A stretch of DNA of 64,000 nucleotides from DATMER01 sp963741305. Lineage in GTDB: Bacteria; Acidobacteriota; Thermoanaerobaculia; Multivoradales; UBA5704. A program made the position numbers and the translations under genes. The stretch is from positions 5,828,001-5,892,000 of the forward strand of contig CAVUHL010000003.1 of the NCBI GenBank assembly GCA_963741305.1, written 5' to 3'. The notes beneath the pieces were generated by a model, which made no database searches, was not told where the DNA came from, and saw only the letters and a list, made by a program, of their open reading frames with translations. Positions within the stretch are counted from its first letter, which is position 1, and every line of letters starts with the position of its first letter. This document shows, in pieces, positions 8,898-17,061 of the stretch.

Positions 8898-9914
8898 CTA
8901 CGGCGGGCTGCTCCCGCCTCGCTCCTTGTCGCGCGGATTCGACCGCTCCCCCTCCGGTCCCATCCCATCTCTGGGGCCTTGGCGGACATCGGCTCCAGTC
9001 AGCTTGGAGGCGGGGCGCGCAAGGCACTGGACCCAGACGACCTGGAAGCCTTCGGGAGTCCGTTCGAAGGCGAGTCCGATGCCCATCTCCGTGAATCCCG
9101 AACCCAGAAGGGTGGAGCCCTTGCCCCCTTCCTCGTCCAGCAGCTCGGCCAGGGCCTGCTCCGGATTCAGGGCGCCGGTGACGATCCTCTCGCCCACGAG
9201 CTCGGACGACTGGTACTTCTGGCGCTTCACCTTGGCGAAGATCGGACCCGCGGCGCTCAGCGGGCGCCCGGAGCGCATCACGAGCAAAACCGCCTCGGCG
9301 TGCGCCTGGGCGGCCCGATCGAGGGCCGGGTGCCGGTTCAAGGGGTACAGCTCCGCCCCGACCCTCGCCTCGTTCACCCTCTGCAGGATCTCCTCCCTCA
9401 GCGGCTCGACGTTCTGGAGAGCCAGGGTCTGCTTCTCGTACAGCTCCGCCATGTACCGTTCCAGGTAGCTCTCCTCCGAGCGGGCGAGCAGGAAGCTGTA
9501 CATCGGGGTGCCCCGCACCTGCCCGACCCCGATGCCCAGGTCGCGGACGTCGGGATGGAACAGGCTGTTGCGGCTGGACTCCGGCTTCCAGCCCCGCGCG
9601 ATGGCCTCGGGAGGATCGGCCGTGAAGGCCAGCTTTGCCGTGATCATCTGGAATTTGTAGCCGGCTTGGCGGGCCCAGTCCTCGGTCGTGCGCCCCTCGG
9701 GCGAGGAAAAGCCCGCGTACCCGCGCGCGCCCATGTCATCGACATGGGCCTGCGCCGCTCGGGCCAGCTCGGGATCGAGCGCCAGGGGCTGAAGCCCGAG
9801 GCGCTCGCGTTCGGCGTTGATCAGCTGCAGGAAGGTCTGTCGCAGCTCCTCAGGGCCGGCCGCTGCGGCAGGAGCCGGGGCGAGGAGCAGAGCAGCAAGA
9901 AGGAGGGCTCGCAT
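8898..9914 (-). CDS. Secreted protein with two CAP (SCP/PR-1) domains
   Basis: This 338-residue protein has a signal peptide of 19 residues. Two consecutive CAP domains follow. The first is marked by LQLINAERERLGLQPLALDP, ARAAQAHVDDMGARGYAGF and a GIGVGQVRGTPMYSF ending. The second is marked by ILQRVNEARVGAELYPL, DRAAQAHAEAVLL and MGIGLAFERTPEGFQVVWVQ. The last 40 residues are disordered. Some CAP histidines are retained (H57, H197-type positions) but the second copy is degenerate. CAP proteins are secreted; the bacterial roles proposed are sterol or lipid binding or cell-wall interaction. The gene begins 18 bp after the ABC permease gene and is the last member of the sigma-factor-led operon. 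Confidence 0.85.
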   Translation of the reverse strand: MRALLLAALLLAPAPAAAAGPEELRQTFLQLINAERERLGLQPLALDPELARAAQAHVDDMGARGYAGFSSPEGRTTEDWARQAGYKFQMITAKLAFTADPPEAIARGWKPESSRNSLFHPDVRDLGIGVGQVRGTPMYSFLLARSEESYLERYMAELYEKQTLALQNVEPLREEILQRVNEARVGAELYPLNRHPALDRAAQAHAEAVLLVMRSGRPLSAAGPIFAKVKRQKYQSSELVGERIVTGALNPEQALAELLDEEGGKGSTLLGSGFTEMGIGLAFERTPEGFQVVWVQCLARPASKLTGADVRQGPRDGMGPEGERSNPRDKERGGSSPP

Positions 9915-9932
9915 GCCCTATTGTACCGCGCC

Positions 9933-10811
9933 TCAATCTTCCTCGTAGCTGATCTCCATCTTGCGAATCCTGCGCGCCGAGAGCGCCAGCAGCGCGGCCG
10001 AGACCAGGAAGAGGCCCGGGATCGAAATCCACGGGGAGGGCGCATCCGCGAGGATCGCCAGCGGACCTTCATCAAAGGGCACCGGGCAGAGCGACTGGAG
10101 ATAGTGGGAGACGCTCACCTTCTTGAGCAGCGGCGGCAGCAGGAACAGGATGCGCTCCCAGCCGAAGACCGCCAGCGCCGGGATCGCCGGGCTCTTGAAG
10201 AAGAAGCCAAGGGCGAGGAAGACCGCGCCGTAGCCCATGCAGGCGAGCGAGGTCACCAGCAGGTACGAGCCCAGGTGCGCGAAGCCGGGACCACGGAAGA
10301 AGAAGTTGCTTACCCCCGTGTGCGGCGCATAGGCCAGAAGATAGGAAATCAGCGTCGCCGAGCCGAACAGCACGATCGCCACCAGCACGCCGGTCAGGTA
10401 TTTCGCGACCACCAGCACCTCCCGCCGCACCGGCGACAGGAAGTAATAATGCAGGCTCCGGTCGAGCACCTCGCGGCGGATCAGGTTGCCGAAGATCCAG
10501 ACACAGCCGAGGAACACGATCACCCGCAGGGTGAACGCCTGATAGATCGCAGAGAAGTGCTTCGTGGCGTCCGCCAGGTTGGCCGGGTCGTCCACCAATT
10601 CCGAAGCGAGCATCCACCGCAGGGCCAGGATGAACACCGGCATGAGCGCGAGCACCAGCAGCAGGAAGACCCGCTTGCCGAGGAAGCTCTTGCGCATCTC
10701 CAGGCGCATCACGGCCAGCGCCTGGTTCCTCCAGTGGCCCCAGGGGCTGCCATGGCGTATGGATGGAACATCGGAATGTGCGGGGGCGGTCTCTCTCAAG
10801 GTCTCGCTCAC
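9933..10811 (-). CDS. ABC-2 type transporter permease
   Basis: This 292-residue protein has a polar N-terminal tail of about 45 residues and then six hydrophobic segments (VFLLLVLALMPVFILAL, VIVFLGCVWIFGNLI, LTGVLVAIVLFGSATLIS, and others). The conserved loop IRREVLDRSLHYYFLSPV after the second helix is the ABC-2 permease signature. Its start overlaps the stop of the preceding ATPase gene by 4 bp (10808-10811), so it pairs with that ATPase. The substrate cannot be inferred from sequence. The operon layout of two ATPase/permease pairs under an ECF sigma factor suggests an envelope-stress or export function. Confidence 0.85.
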   Translation of the reverse strand: MSETLRETAPAHSDVPSIRHGSPWGHWRNQALAVMRLEMRKSFLGKRVFLLLVLALMPVFILALRWMLASELVDDPANLADATKHFSAIYQAFTLRVIVFLGCVWIFGNLIRREVLDRSLHYYFLSPVRREVLVVAKYLTGVLVAIVLFGSATLISYLLAYAPHTGVSNFFFRGPGFAHLGSYLLVTSLACMGYGAVFLALGFFFKSPAIPALAVFGWERILFLLPPLLKKVSVSHYLQSLCPVPFDEGPLAILADAPSPWISIPGLFLVSAALLALSARRIRKMEISYEED

Positions 10812-11752
10812 GACTTCTCTCCGATCAGGTACTGATAGACCGCGTTCACGTCGGCATCCGTCGGCATCACGGTCTCGATGCCGAGGCCTGTCTCGAGCAC
10901 GACCTGGTTGAGCATCATATAAAACCGGTCGGCGCTGCGTGTCCGCACCAGCAGGCTCCGGCCGTCTTCCTGTATGCTCGCCTCGACCACGTGGTCCTGC
11001 TCGAACACCTTGGAAGCCAGGAGCGAGGGGCGGTCGCAGCGGATCAGCACCTGCACAGGATGCTCTTCCTCCATCTCGTCCCGCACGCCGCCGATCTCGC
11101 CCTCGGCCACGATGTAGCCGCCGTTGATCAGCACCACCTGGTCCGAGATCAGGTCGACCTCGTGCAGGATGTGGCTTGAAACGATCACGTAAAGGCCCGC
11201 CGCGGCGAGGCTGCGGAAGAGCGTGATCACCTCCGCCCGCGCCATCGGATCGAGACCGTTGAGCGGCTCGTCCAGGATCAGCACGGAAGGCCGGTGTGCG
11301 ATGGCCTGCGCGAGCTTGATGCGCTGGCGCATGCCCTTGCTGTAGCCGGCCACTTTCCGTGCCGCGGCCTCGGTGAGCCCCACACGCTCGATCGCCTCCC
11401 AGGTCATCTTTTCGGCCTCGGCGTGCCCGAAGCCGTGCACCCGCAGATACGAGTAGATGAATTGAAAGCCGGTCATCCCCGGTGGAAAGGCGTCGTACTG
11501 CGTCGAGTAGCCGACCAGCCGGAACAGCTCCTCGGGATGGTCGGGCGCAACTCCCAGAATCCGGATCTCGCCCCGCGTCGGACGGATCAATCCCACCATC
11601 AGATTCATCAACGTGGTCTTGCCCGAGCCGTTCGGTCCCACCAGGCCGGTAATCCCGGGCGGGATCGTCAGGTTGACCTTGTTGATCCCCAGGATCTCGC
11701 CATAGAACTTCGAAATGTTTTCGATGACGATGCGGCTGTCAGGCGCGTTCAT
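10808..11752 (-). CDS. ABC transporter ATP-binding protein
   Basis: The protein is 314 residues from ATG 11752. A longer in-frame extension upstream lies inside the previous permease gene and is rejected. Walker A is GPNGSGKT, the Q-loop is STQYD, the signature is YSKGMRQ, Walker B is VLILDEPLNG and the switch His is in SSHILHEVD. The C-terminal 90 residues are an accessory domain that includes VLIRCDRPSL. The protein energises the permease at 9933-10811. Both ends overlap neighbouring genes by 4 bp, so the whole block is translationally coupled. Confidence 0.9.
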   Translation of the reverse strand: MNAPDSRIVIENISKFYGEILGINKVNLTIPPGITGLVGPNGSGKTTLMNLMVGLIRPTRGEIRILGVAPDHPEELFRLVGYSTQYDAFPPGMTGFQFIYSYLRVHGFGHAEAEKMTWEAIERVGLTEAAARKVAGYSKGMRQRIKLAQAIAHRPSVLILDEPLNGLDPMARAEVITLFRSLAAAGLYVIVSSHILHEVDLISDQVVLINGGYIVAEGEIGGVRDEMEEEHPVQVLIRCDRPSLLASKVFEQDHVVEASIQEDGRSLLVRTRSADRFYMMLNQVVLETGLGIETVMPTDADVNAVYQYLIGEKS

Positions 11753-12621
11753 CGGACCACCTCGTATGCGCGGATGCGCCGCGAGAGGAGCCAGAGGCAG
11801 ATCAGGCCGCCCGCGATCAGAGTCGCCCAAGCCACGCCCGGCGGCGGCAGGAAGTCGTCCACCGGGAGGTTGAACAGGTTTGTCCAGATCGAAGCGATCA
11901 CGAACCAGGGCGAGACCAGCATCCCCGCCCAGGAGTGGAGGATCTCCGCGATCGCCCCGGCAAAGCCGATGGACACGAAGAAGATGACGATCATCGCGAT
12001 GCGGGCCACCGGCCGCCACTTCACCCAGGCCGACACAGCCAGCGTCAGGACCGAAAGGAAGAGGATCCAGGCCCAGCTTCCCGCGAAGATCGCGAAGCCG
12101 AGCCGCAAGTGGTCACCGAGCCAGGCCCCCCCGTCCAGGTAGGCCTGGAAGAGGTAGAGCAGCATGGAGGGGACCCAGGTGATCGCCGAGAGCAGGATCA
12201 GCAGCACCGACATCTTGCCCAGTATGTACTCGCTGCGCGAGAACGGCCGCGACAGGTAGAGTGCCAGCCCGTTGTTGCGCAGATCGGGCGAGATGAGCGC
12301 CGGCCCCACCAGGAGCACGAGCATGAACGACAGCGCACCCTGGATCCAGGTGCCGATGTAGAAGAACTTGTTGTCGATGGGCAGGAACTTCTTCAGGTCC
12401 TCGGCCGGCAGGTCGAGGAAGCTCAGGGCGCTCATGTTGTGGTGCAGATAGATCAGCAGCAAGCCCACGAACGGCATGAGGAAGCAGATCGAGTAGAACG
12501 CCACGAAGAGCTTGCTCTTGAAAACCGTTTCATAGGCATAGCGCGGAAAGATGAGAAAGCGCGACCAGGTGGGGGTCAGGACCCCCGTGTAGCGCCGGTA
12601 GCTGCGACCGTAGACCGCCAT
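11749..12621 (-). CDS. ABC-2 type transporter permease
   Basis: This 290-residue protein has about six membrane helices (LFVAFYSICFLMPFVGLLLIYL, FMLVLLVGPALI, and others). The conserved loop DLRNNGLALYLSRPFSRSEY is typical of the ABC-2 family. It lies 3 bp after the ATPase gene 12625-13635 and overlaps the next ATPase gene by 4 bp. The two permeases of the operon are different in sequence. They may form a heteromeric channel with the two ATPases, or two separate transporters (inference). Confidence 0.85.
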   Translation of the reverse strand: MAVYGRSYRRYTGVLTPTWSRFLIFPRYAYETVFKSKLFVAFYSICFLMPFVGLLLIYLHHNMSALSFLDLPAEDLKKFLPIDNKFFYIGTWIQGALSFMLVLLVGPALISPDLRNNGLALYLSRPFSRSEYILGKMSVLLILLSAITWVPSMLLYLFQAYLDGGAWLGDHLRLGFAIFAGSWAWILFLSVLTLAVSAWVKWRPVARIAMIVIFFVSIGFAGAIAEILHSWAGMLVSPWFVIASIWTNLFNLPVDDFLPPPGVAWATLIAGGLICLWLLSRRIRAYEVVR

Positions 12622-12624
12622 GGC

Positions 12625-13635
12625 CTAGACCTCCATCGCTTTCAGGAAGATGTCTTCCAGGGAATCCCGCTTGTAGTCCAGACGGCGGATCTGCACTTTG
12701 CGCTCGGCTGCCAGCTTGTAGAGGTCGCGGACCCCGACCCCTTCCGGCAGCACGACCTTGATGCGCTGGCGCGAGCTGGCCGCGACCTCGGCCCCGAGCG
12801 CTTCGAGCGCCGCGGAAAAGCCGGGATCGGACGACGCGCCGCTCTCGGTGCGCAGCTCCAGGTCGAGGAAGTTGCGGTTGGAACGCCGCTCCGCCTCCAG
12901 GTCGCAGGTGACCGCGACCTTGCCTCCTTTGAGCACCAGCACCTCGTCACAGCACTCTTCGACGTCGCGCAGGAGATGGGAGGAGAGGATCATCCTCACG
13001 CCGCCGCCTTCCCGATTGTCGCGAATGTCCCGGATCAGCCGCAGCATGCGCTCGCGGGCAACAGGGTCAAGCCCGTTCGTGGGCTCGTCGAGAAAAATCA
13101 GTTTAGGTCCATGGACCAGGGCCTGGGCCAGCTTGGCCGCCTGCCGCATGCCAAGGGAGTAGCCGTCGATGGCGCGGTAGCGGGCTTCACCCAGGCCGAC
13201 ATAGAAAAGGACTTCGTGCGCGCGCTCGATGGCCTGCGCCGGCGGCAGGCCGGAGAGCTCGGCCATCAGCCGAACGAAGCGCACGCCGGTCAGACCGGCG
13301 ATGAAAGCGTCGTTTTCCGGCATGTAACCCATGAAAGAGCGGATCTCCCGCGTCTCCGTCCGGATGTCCCGGCCGAGGACGCGGGCGGTGCCGCCACTCG
13401 TTTTGTAGAAGCCCAGAAGGGTATGGAGCAGCGTGGTCTTGCCGGCTCCGTTCGGGCCCAGGAGACCGATGCAGCGGCCGGAGAGGGTGGCGTTCAACCC
13501 CTGCAGGATCGGACGCCCGCCCAGTTTGACCTCCAGCCCCTGGAGCTCCACCACCGGAACGGCCGGGGCCGCCACCGGGAGTATCTCCCTACCATCGTCG
13601 CTCTCCAGAGCCGTCTTCGTCGCCAGATTCACCAC
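12625..13635 (-). CDS. ABC transporter ATP-binding protein
   Basis: This 336-residue protein has a 25-residue N-terminal extension and then a complete nucleotide-binding domain: Walker A GPNGAGKT, Q-loop MPEND, signature YSLGMRQ (a variant of LSGGQ, common in ABC-2 exporters), Walker B LIFLDEPTNG, and SSHLL. The C-terminal region of about 90 residues ends in DYKRDSLEDIFLKAMEV, typical of multidrug/export ATPases. It starts 33 bp downstream of the FecR-like anti-sigma gene. Confidence 0.9.
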   Translation of the reverse strand: MVNLATKTALESDDGREILPVAAPAVPVVELQGLEVKLGGRPILQGLNATLSGRCIGLLGPNGAGKTTLLHTLLGFYKTSGGTARVLGRDIRTETREIRSFMGYMPENDAFIAGLTGVRFVRLMAELSGLPPAQAIERAHEVLFYVGLGEARYRAIDGYSLGMRQAAKLAQALVHGPKLIFLDEPTNGLDPVARERMLRLIRDIRDNREGGGVRMILSSHLLRDVEECCDEVLVLKGGKVAVTCDLEAERRSNRNFLDLELRTESGASSDPGFSAALEALGAEVAASSRQRIKVVLPEGVGVRDLYKLAAERKVQIRRLDYKRDSLEDIFLKAMEV

Positions 13636-13668
13636 GTTGCTCCTCCCTTCTATCCTTGTCAGACTGAA

Positions 13669-16359
13669 CTACCGCGTTTCGTCCGTGGAAGTTTCAGCCT
13701 GCATGCGCTCCGCTTCGCCATGGGCGTGATCCATCATCCCCAGGACACCGCCCATACCGGCAAGCGTCTGGAGGTTCAGGCCCAGCGGGCTGGTGTTGGT
13801 GCTGGCGAAGAGGATGCGGTCCTCCTCGGCGTAGGCGTAGATCAGCGTCGGACCCTGACCGAGGATCAGGTTCTTGAGCTGATTTTCCTTGCCGCTGCCC
13901 TTGATCTCCTGCGGCACCAGCTTGCCGGCCGATTCGATCACGGACTGGAGGTTCTGGTAGACGAAGGCCGAGACGTTCACCTGGCCATCCTGGCCCAGGA
14001 GGTCGCGGAACTTCGGATGGCTCGCCAGGTTGACACCCGACTCGCGCTGCTGGAGCGACCGCTCGAGCAGGGCACGGGTCGGAGAGGCCACCAGGTAGCC
14101 GTCCTCGAAGGTGTAGTCGAAGCCCATCTTCGGCTGCTTGCTCTGGATGCTGTAGAAGGTACGGCCACCGGCCTCCTCCTGCTTCATCGTCATGCCGGGC
14201 TTGCCTTCCTTGCGCAGCTCGTCGTTGACGTGCTGCACCATCTTCTCGAGGGTCTGCTGGAGGCGCGCCGGGTCATAGACCTCGACCACCAGCTTCCACG
14301 AGGGGGTGGGCAGCAGCGGCCCATCGACCGCGAACACGACTTCGCCACCGAGCGGCGCGGCCAGGTCGTCGCGGACGTCGAACCCGTGCTCCTGCCGCAC
14401 CTTCTCCAGCTCGGCCGCCATCTCCGGGCTGGCCGCGAGCAGGTCGTCGAGCACGCTCGCCGGCTGCTTGACGATGAACGCGGAGGCCAGGTTGGCATCG
14501 GGCGAGATGAAGGACAGTGCGCCCATCGGAGCCGGCGCCGCCAGCCACGAGGCAATGCCCCGCCGCTGCTGGCTGAAGGTCAGGGCGGCGCGGGTGTCCG
14601 CACGGCCTTCGACCTCCTGCCGGTTGACGATGAAGTGCTGGAGGTCGCGGACGCCCAGCGCCTCGGCCTCGGGGTCCGGCGTCTCGTTGGAGGAGATGAA
14701 CCCGGCGATGTCGGCCGCGAACAGCCAGCCGGCGCCGTCCTGGTACTCCTGGGCGATCCGGGCGCGGAAGGGGGTCCCCGTGAAGGGATTCCCGCCGGTA
14801 CCGCCACCGGCCGCGATCCGCGCGATCTGGGCACCGTTGGGCGAGGCCACGAACAGGCCGTTGCCCACCCAGACATACATGGCGTCCCGCTGGATGCCGG
14901 AGAGGCCCGCGGGGTCGTCGACGAGGATGATGCCGTCCTCGCCGCCGTGCTTGCCCTTGAGCTCCGCGATCTCCTGCTCCAGGGTGGCGCGGAAGCCGGC
15001 CTCGTTGGTCACCTCGGCCATGATCACCGGCACGTCGTCGTCCTTACCCCCGGTGTCAGCCGGGATGGCGATCGCGATCTCTTCGCCCAGATGGCGGCCC
15101 AAGTCGCCGATCTTCTGGATCATCTCGCGGAACTTCTGCTGCTTCTCCGACGTGCCGAGGGTCTCGCTCCACCACTGGCGCACGGTCTCGTTGGTCTCGA
15201 CCTTCTGGTCGAGGATGCGGTGCGTCTCGCTCAGGCTGTTGGCGAGGTTGGGCAGCGCGATGAAGGCCATGGTGCCCTCGGGGGCGAGGTCCAGGAGCTT
15301 CGTGGAATAGCGCAGGCCGGGGCGCTCCACCTGGGCGTCGATCTCCTTGCCCAGGGCGGTCAGCTCGGCCAGGAGCTTCTCGTACTCCTGCGCGTTGCGG
15401 CTCCAGGCCACCTCGCTCCGGATCGGAACCGCGGACACGCTGGCATGGGTGGTCACCTGGTCGCCGGGGTGGAGGACGTCGTCGCGCCGGGCCTGCTTGA
15501 CCCGCACTTCGCCCTCGACCACGGACACGCGGGTGCCCTTGGTGCCGTTGTTGACCGAGAAGATGGTGCCGGTGACCGAGACCAGCGAGTCGCTGGTGGA
15601 CACGAACAGGTGCCGGTCCCGCTGCTTGGCCGCCTCGACGATCACGCGTCCGCCGTCGAGGTGGATGGTGTTGCCCTTGCGGCTGGCCTCGAGCGACATG
15701 GTGGCGCGCTCGGAAAGCTCGATGCCGGAGCCGTCCGCCATGCGCACCAGGGCGGTGGAGCCCTTGGCCGTGCGGATCTCCTGGCCCTCGTCGATCGATT
15801 CGCCGTTGTTGACTTGGCGGATGCTCTGGCCGTCGACCTCGAACAGCAGGCCCTCGACGGACTCGATGCGGGCCATCTTGGAGCCGCCGGCCATCATCTC
15901 CCCGATGAGGAGGAAGAGGCCGATGCCGACGCCGATGACCACGGCGGCAGCGAGGCTCTGCCAGGCCAGCCGGGAGCGGCGGCCGGAGAGGAGGGTGGCG
16001 GAAGCGGCCGGACGGACCTCCTTCGCCTTTCCTTCGCGGGCCTCGCGCAGGGCGCGGCGGCAGGGGACGCAGGTACGGGTGTGGTCCTCGACCAGGAGCG
16101 CCCGGGCCGCGGGCAATTCACCCCGGACGAAGGCGGGGATCAGGGCCTGGAAGCCGTCGCAGCCGCTCAGGCTTCCATGGTGCTCGGCGGAAGCCACCGC
16201 CGCCGGCTGGGACTCCATCTTATGGACGGGGGCGCCCTGCGACAGACGCTCCCACACCCGGGCAGAGGCCTGCTCGACCACTGCGGGGTCGATCGGCTCG
16301 CCCGCGACCTCGGCGATTGCCCGGTCGAGGGTCTCGTCGTTTCTATTGAAGAGGCTCAT
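13669..16359 (-). CDS. Large zinc-finger / FecR-domain anti-sigma protein with DUF3352-like periplasmic region
   Basis: In this 896-residue protein, residues 60-100 hold a putative zinc-binding site with H93/C97/C100 (HTRTCVPC). A transmembrane helix lies at about 133-152. Residues about 165-320 form a FecR-type domain (RTAKGSTALVRMADGSGIEL, GTIFSVNNGTKGTRVSVVEG). The remaining 570 residues are periplasmic and resemble DUF3352-like substrate-sensing regions (GTMAFIALPNLANSL, YVWVGNGLFVAS, APMGALSFISPDANLASAF, YLVASPTRALLERSL). The start overlaps the sigma factor gene by 4 bp. The arrangement indicates a sensor that holds the sigma factor at the inner membrane and reads a signal outside. It is unusually large for an anti-sigma factor, and the ABC operon follows directly. 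Confidence 0.75.
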   Translation of the reverse strand: MSLFNRNDETLDRAIAEVAGEPIDPAVVEQASARVWERLSQGAPVHKMESQPAAVASAEHHGSLSGCDGFQALIPAFVRGELPAARALLVEDHTRTCVPCRRALREAREGKAKEVRPAASATLLSGRRSRLAWQSLAAAVVIGVGIGLFLLIGEMMAGGSKMARIESVEGLLFEVDGQSIRQVNNGESIDEGQEIRTAKGSTALVRMADGSGIELSERATMSLEASRKGNTIHLDGGRVIVEAAKQRDRHLFVSTSDSLVSVTGTIFSVNNGTKGTRVSVVEGEVRVKQARRDDVLHPGDQVTTHASVSAVPIRSEVAWSRNAQEYEKLLAELTALGKEIDAQVERPGLRYSTKLLDLAPEGTMAFIALPNLANSLSETHRILDQKVETNETVRQWWSETLGTSEKQQKFREMIQKIGDLGRHLGEEIAIAIPADTGGKDDDVPVIMAEVTNEAGFRATLEQEIAELKGKHGGEDGIILVDDPAGLSGIQRDAMYVWVGNGLFVASPNGAQIARIAAGGGTGGNPFTGTPFRARIAQEYQDGAGWLFAADIAGFISSNETPDPEAEALGVRDLQHFIVNRQEVEGRADTRAALTFSQQRRGIASWLAAPAPMGALSFISPDANLASAFIVKQPASVLDDLLAASPEMAAELEKVRQEHGFDVRDDLAAPLGGEVVFAVDGPLLPTPSWKLVVEVYDPARLQQTLEKMVQHVNDELRKEGKPGMTMKQEEAGGRTFYSIQSKQPKMGFDYTFEDGYLVASPTRALLERSLQQRESGVNLASHPKFRDLLGQDGQVNVSAFVYQNLQSVIESAGKLVPQEIKGSGKENQLKNLILGQGPTLIYAYAEEDRILFASTNTSPLGLNLQTLAGMGGVLGMMDHAHGEAERMQAETSTDETR

Positions 16360-16937
16360 GACAATTCTCCTTCCAGCGGCCCCAGCTCCTTCTGGAGGCG
16401 GTGCCGCGCGCGGTGCAGGATGACAGCGATCGAAGTCTGTGTGGCGCCGAGCGCCTTGGAGATCTCCAGGTTGCCCAGCCCCTCGAAATAGCGCATCGTG
16501 AAGATCTCGGCCTGGCGGGGGGAGAGGCGGGTCATGGCCTCCCGCAGCCGCTGGGCGAGCTCGCGGCTCCCCTGGCGGCGCTCGGGTCCGGGATCGGCGT
16601 GATCGACGAGATGCTCACCGACGCCATCCAGGTCCACGGTCCGGGACCGCTTGCGCGCCCGGATCAGGTCGAGGGCGGCATTGACTGCCGCACGATGCAA
16701 GTAGCTCCCGGCACTGTCGGAAAGGTCTGGCTGCTCTTCGCGGCGCAGGAGCCTGGTGAATACGGTCTGAAGGACGTCTTCGGCATCGGAGGCGTCGCCT
16801 GTGATGCGGTAGGCGGCGCGGAAGACGCTCCCATGATGCTCCCGGAAGAGGTTTTCAAGCGCTTCCGGGGGCCGTTCCGTCGAATCTTTGTAGGCTGCCG
16901 CGTGCACGGCGTTGGCCCTCCTTTCTCCTTCGCTCAT
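16356..16937 (-). CDS. ECF-type RNA polymerase sigma factor
   Basis: This 193-residue protein has region 2 (LFREHHGSVFRAAYRITGDASDAEDVLQTVFTR split over about residues 30-62) and region 4 (LSPRQAEIFTMRYFEGLGNLEISKALGATQTSIAVILHR), with the helix-turn-helix at about 150-175. A ribosome site (GGAAGGAG) lies just before the ATG. It is the first gene of a leftward run reaching 8898: sigma, 896-aa anti-sigma, ATPase, permease, ATPase, permease, CAP protein. All are spaced by 33 bp or less or overlap. The upstream TGTAACAAT stretch (16958-16968 on the complement) could be an ECF -35 element for autoregulation (inference). Confidence 0.9.
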   Translation of the reverse strand: MSEGERRANAVHAAAYKDSTERPPEALENLFREHHGSVFRAAYRITGDASDAEDVLQTVFTRLLRREEQPDLSDSAGSYLHRAAVNAALDLIRARKRSRTVDLDGVGEHLVDHADPGPERRQGSRELAQRLREAMTRLSPRQAEIFTMRYFEGLGNLEISKALGATQTSIAVILHRARHRLQKELGPLEGELS

Positions 16938-16990
16938 AGAAACGCTCCTTCCGGAGGATTGTTACAGGGGAGAGAAATACGCCTGCCCGC

Positions 16991-17020
16991 TATTATCGAA
17001 ACCGGCCCTGAACGATAATA
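16991..17020. promoter_or_regulatory. Inverted repeat upstream of the Fic gene, possible operator
   Basis: There is a perfect 8-bp inverted repeat, TATTATCG (16991-16998) and CGATAATA (17013-17020), with a 14-bp spacer. It ends 41 bp before the Fic start codon and 54 bp from the divergent sigma gene. The Fic protein has a C-terminal winged-helix domain, so autoregulation at this site is plausible. Confidence 0.5.
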
Positions 17021-17061
17021 AGGACCATGTCCTCTTTTCGCCGCCGCAAACAGGAGGGGGT

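Noticed and set aside
11753..12019. N-terminal extension of the ABC ATPase
   Set aside because: The extra residues are frame-shifted text from the permease gene; the ATPase homology begins at MNAPDSR.
11935..16491. A 1518-codon open frame on the plus strand over the ABC and FecR genes
   Set aside because: It is the antisense shadow of well-recognised minus-strand genes; its translation is low-complexity Gly/Arg/Ala/His text with no domain. High GC makes such frames common here (another at 142-2529).
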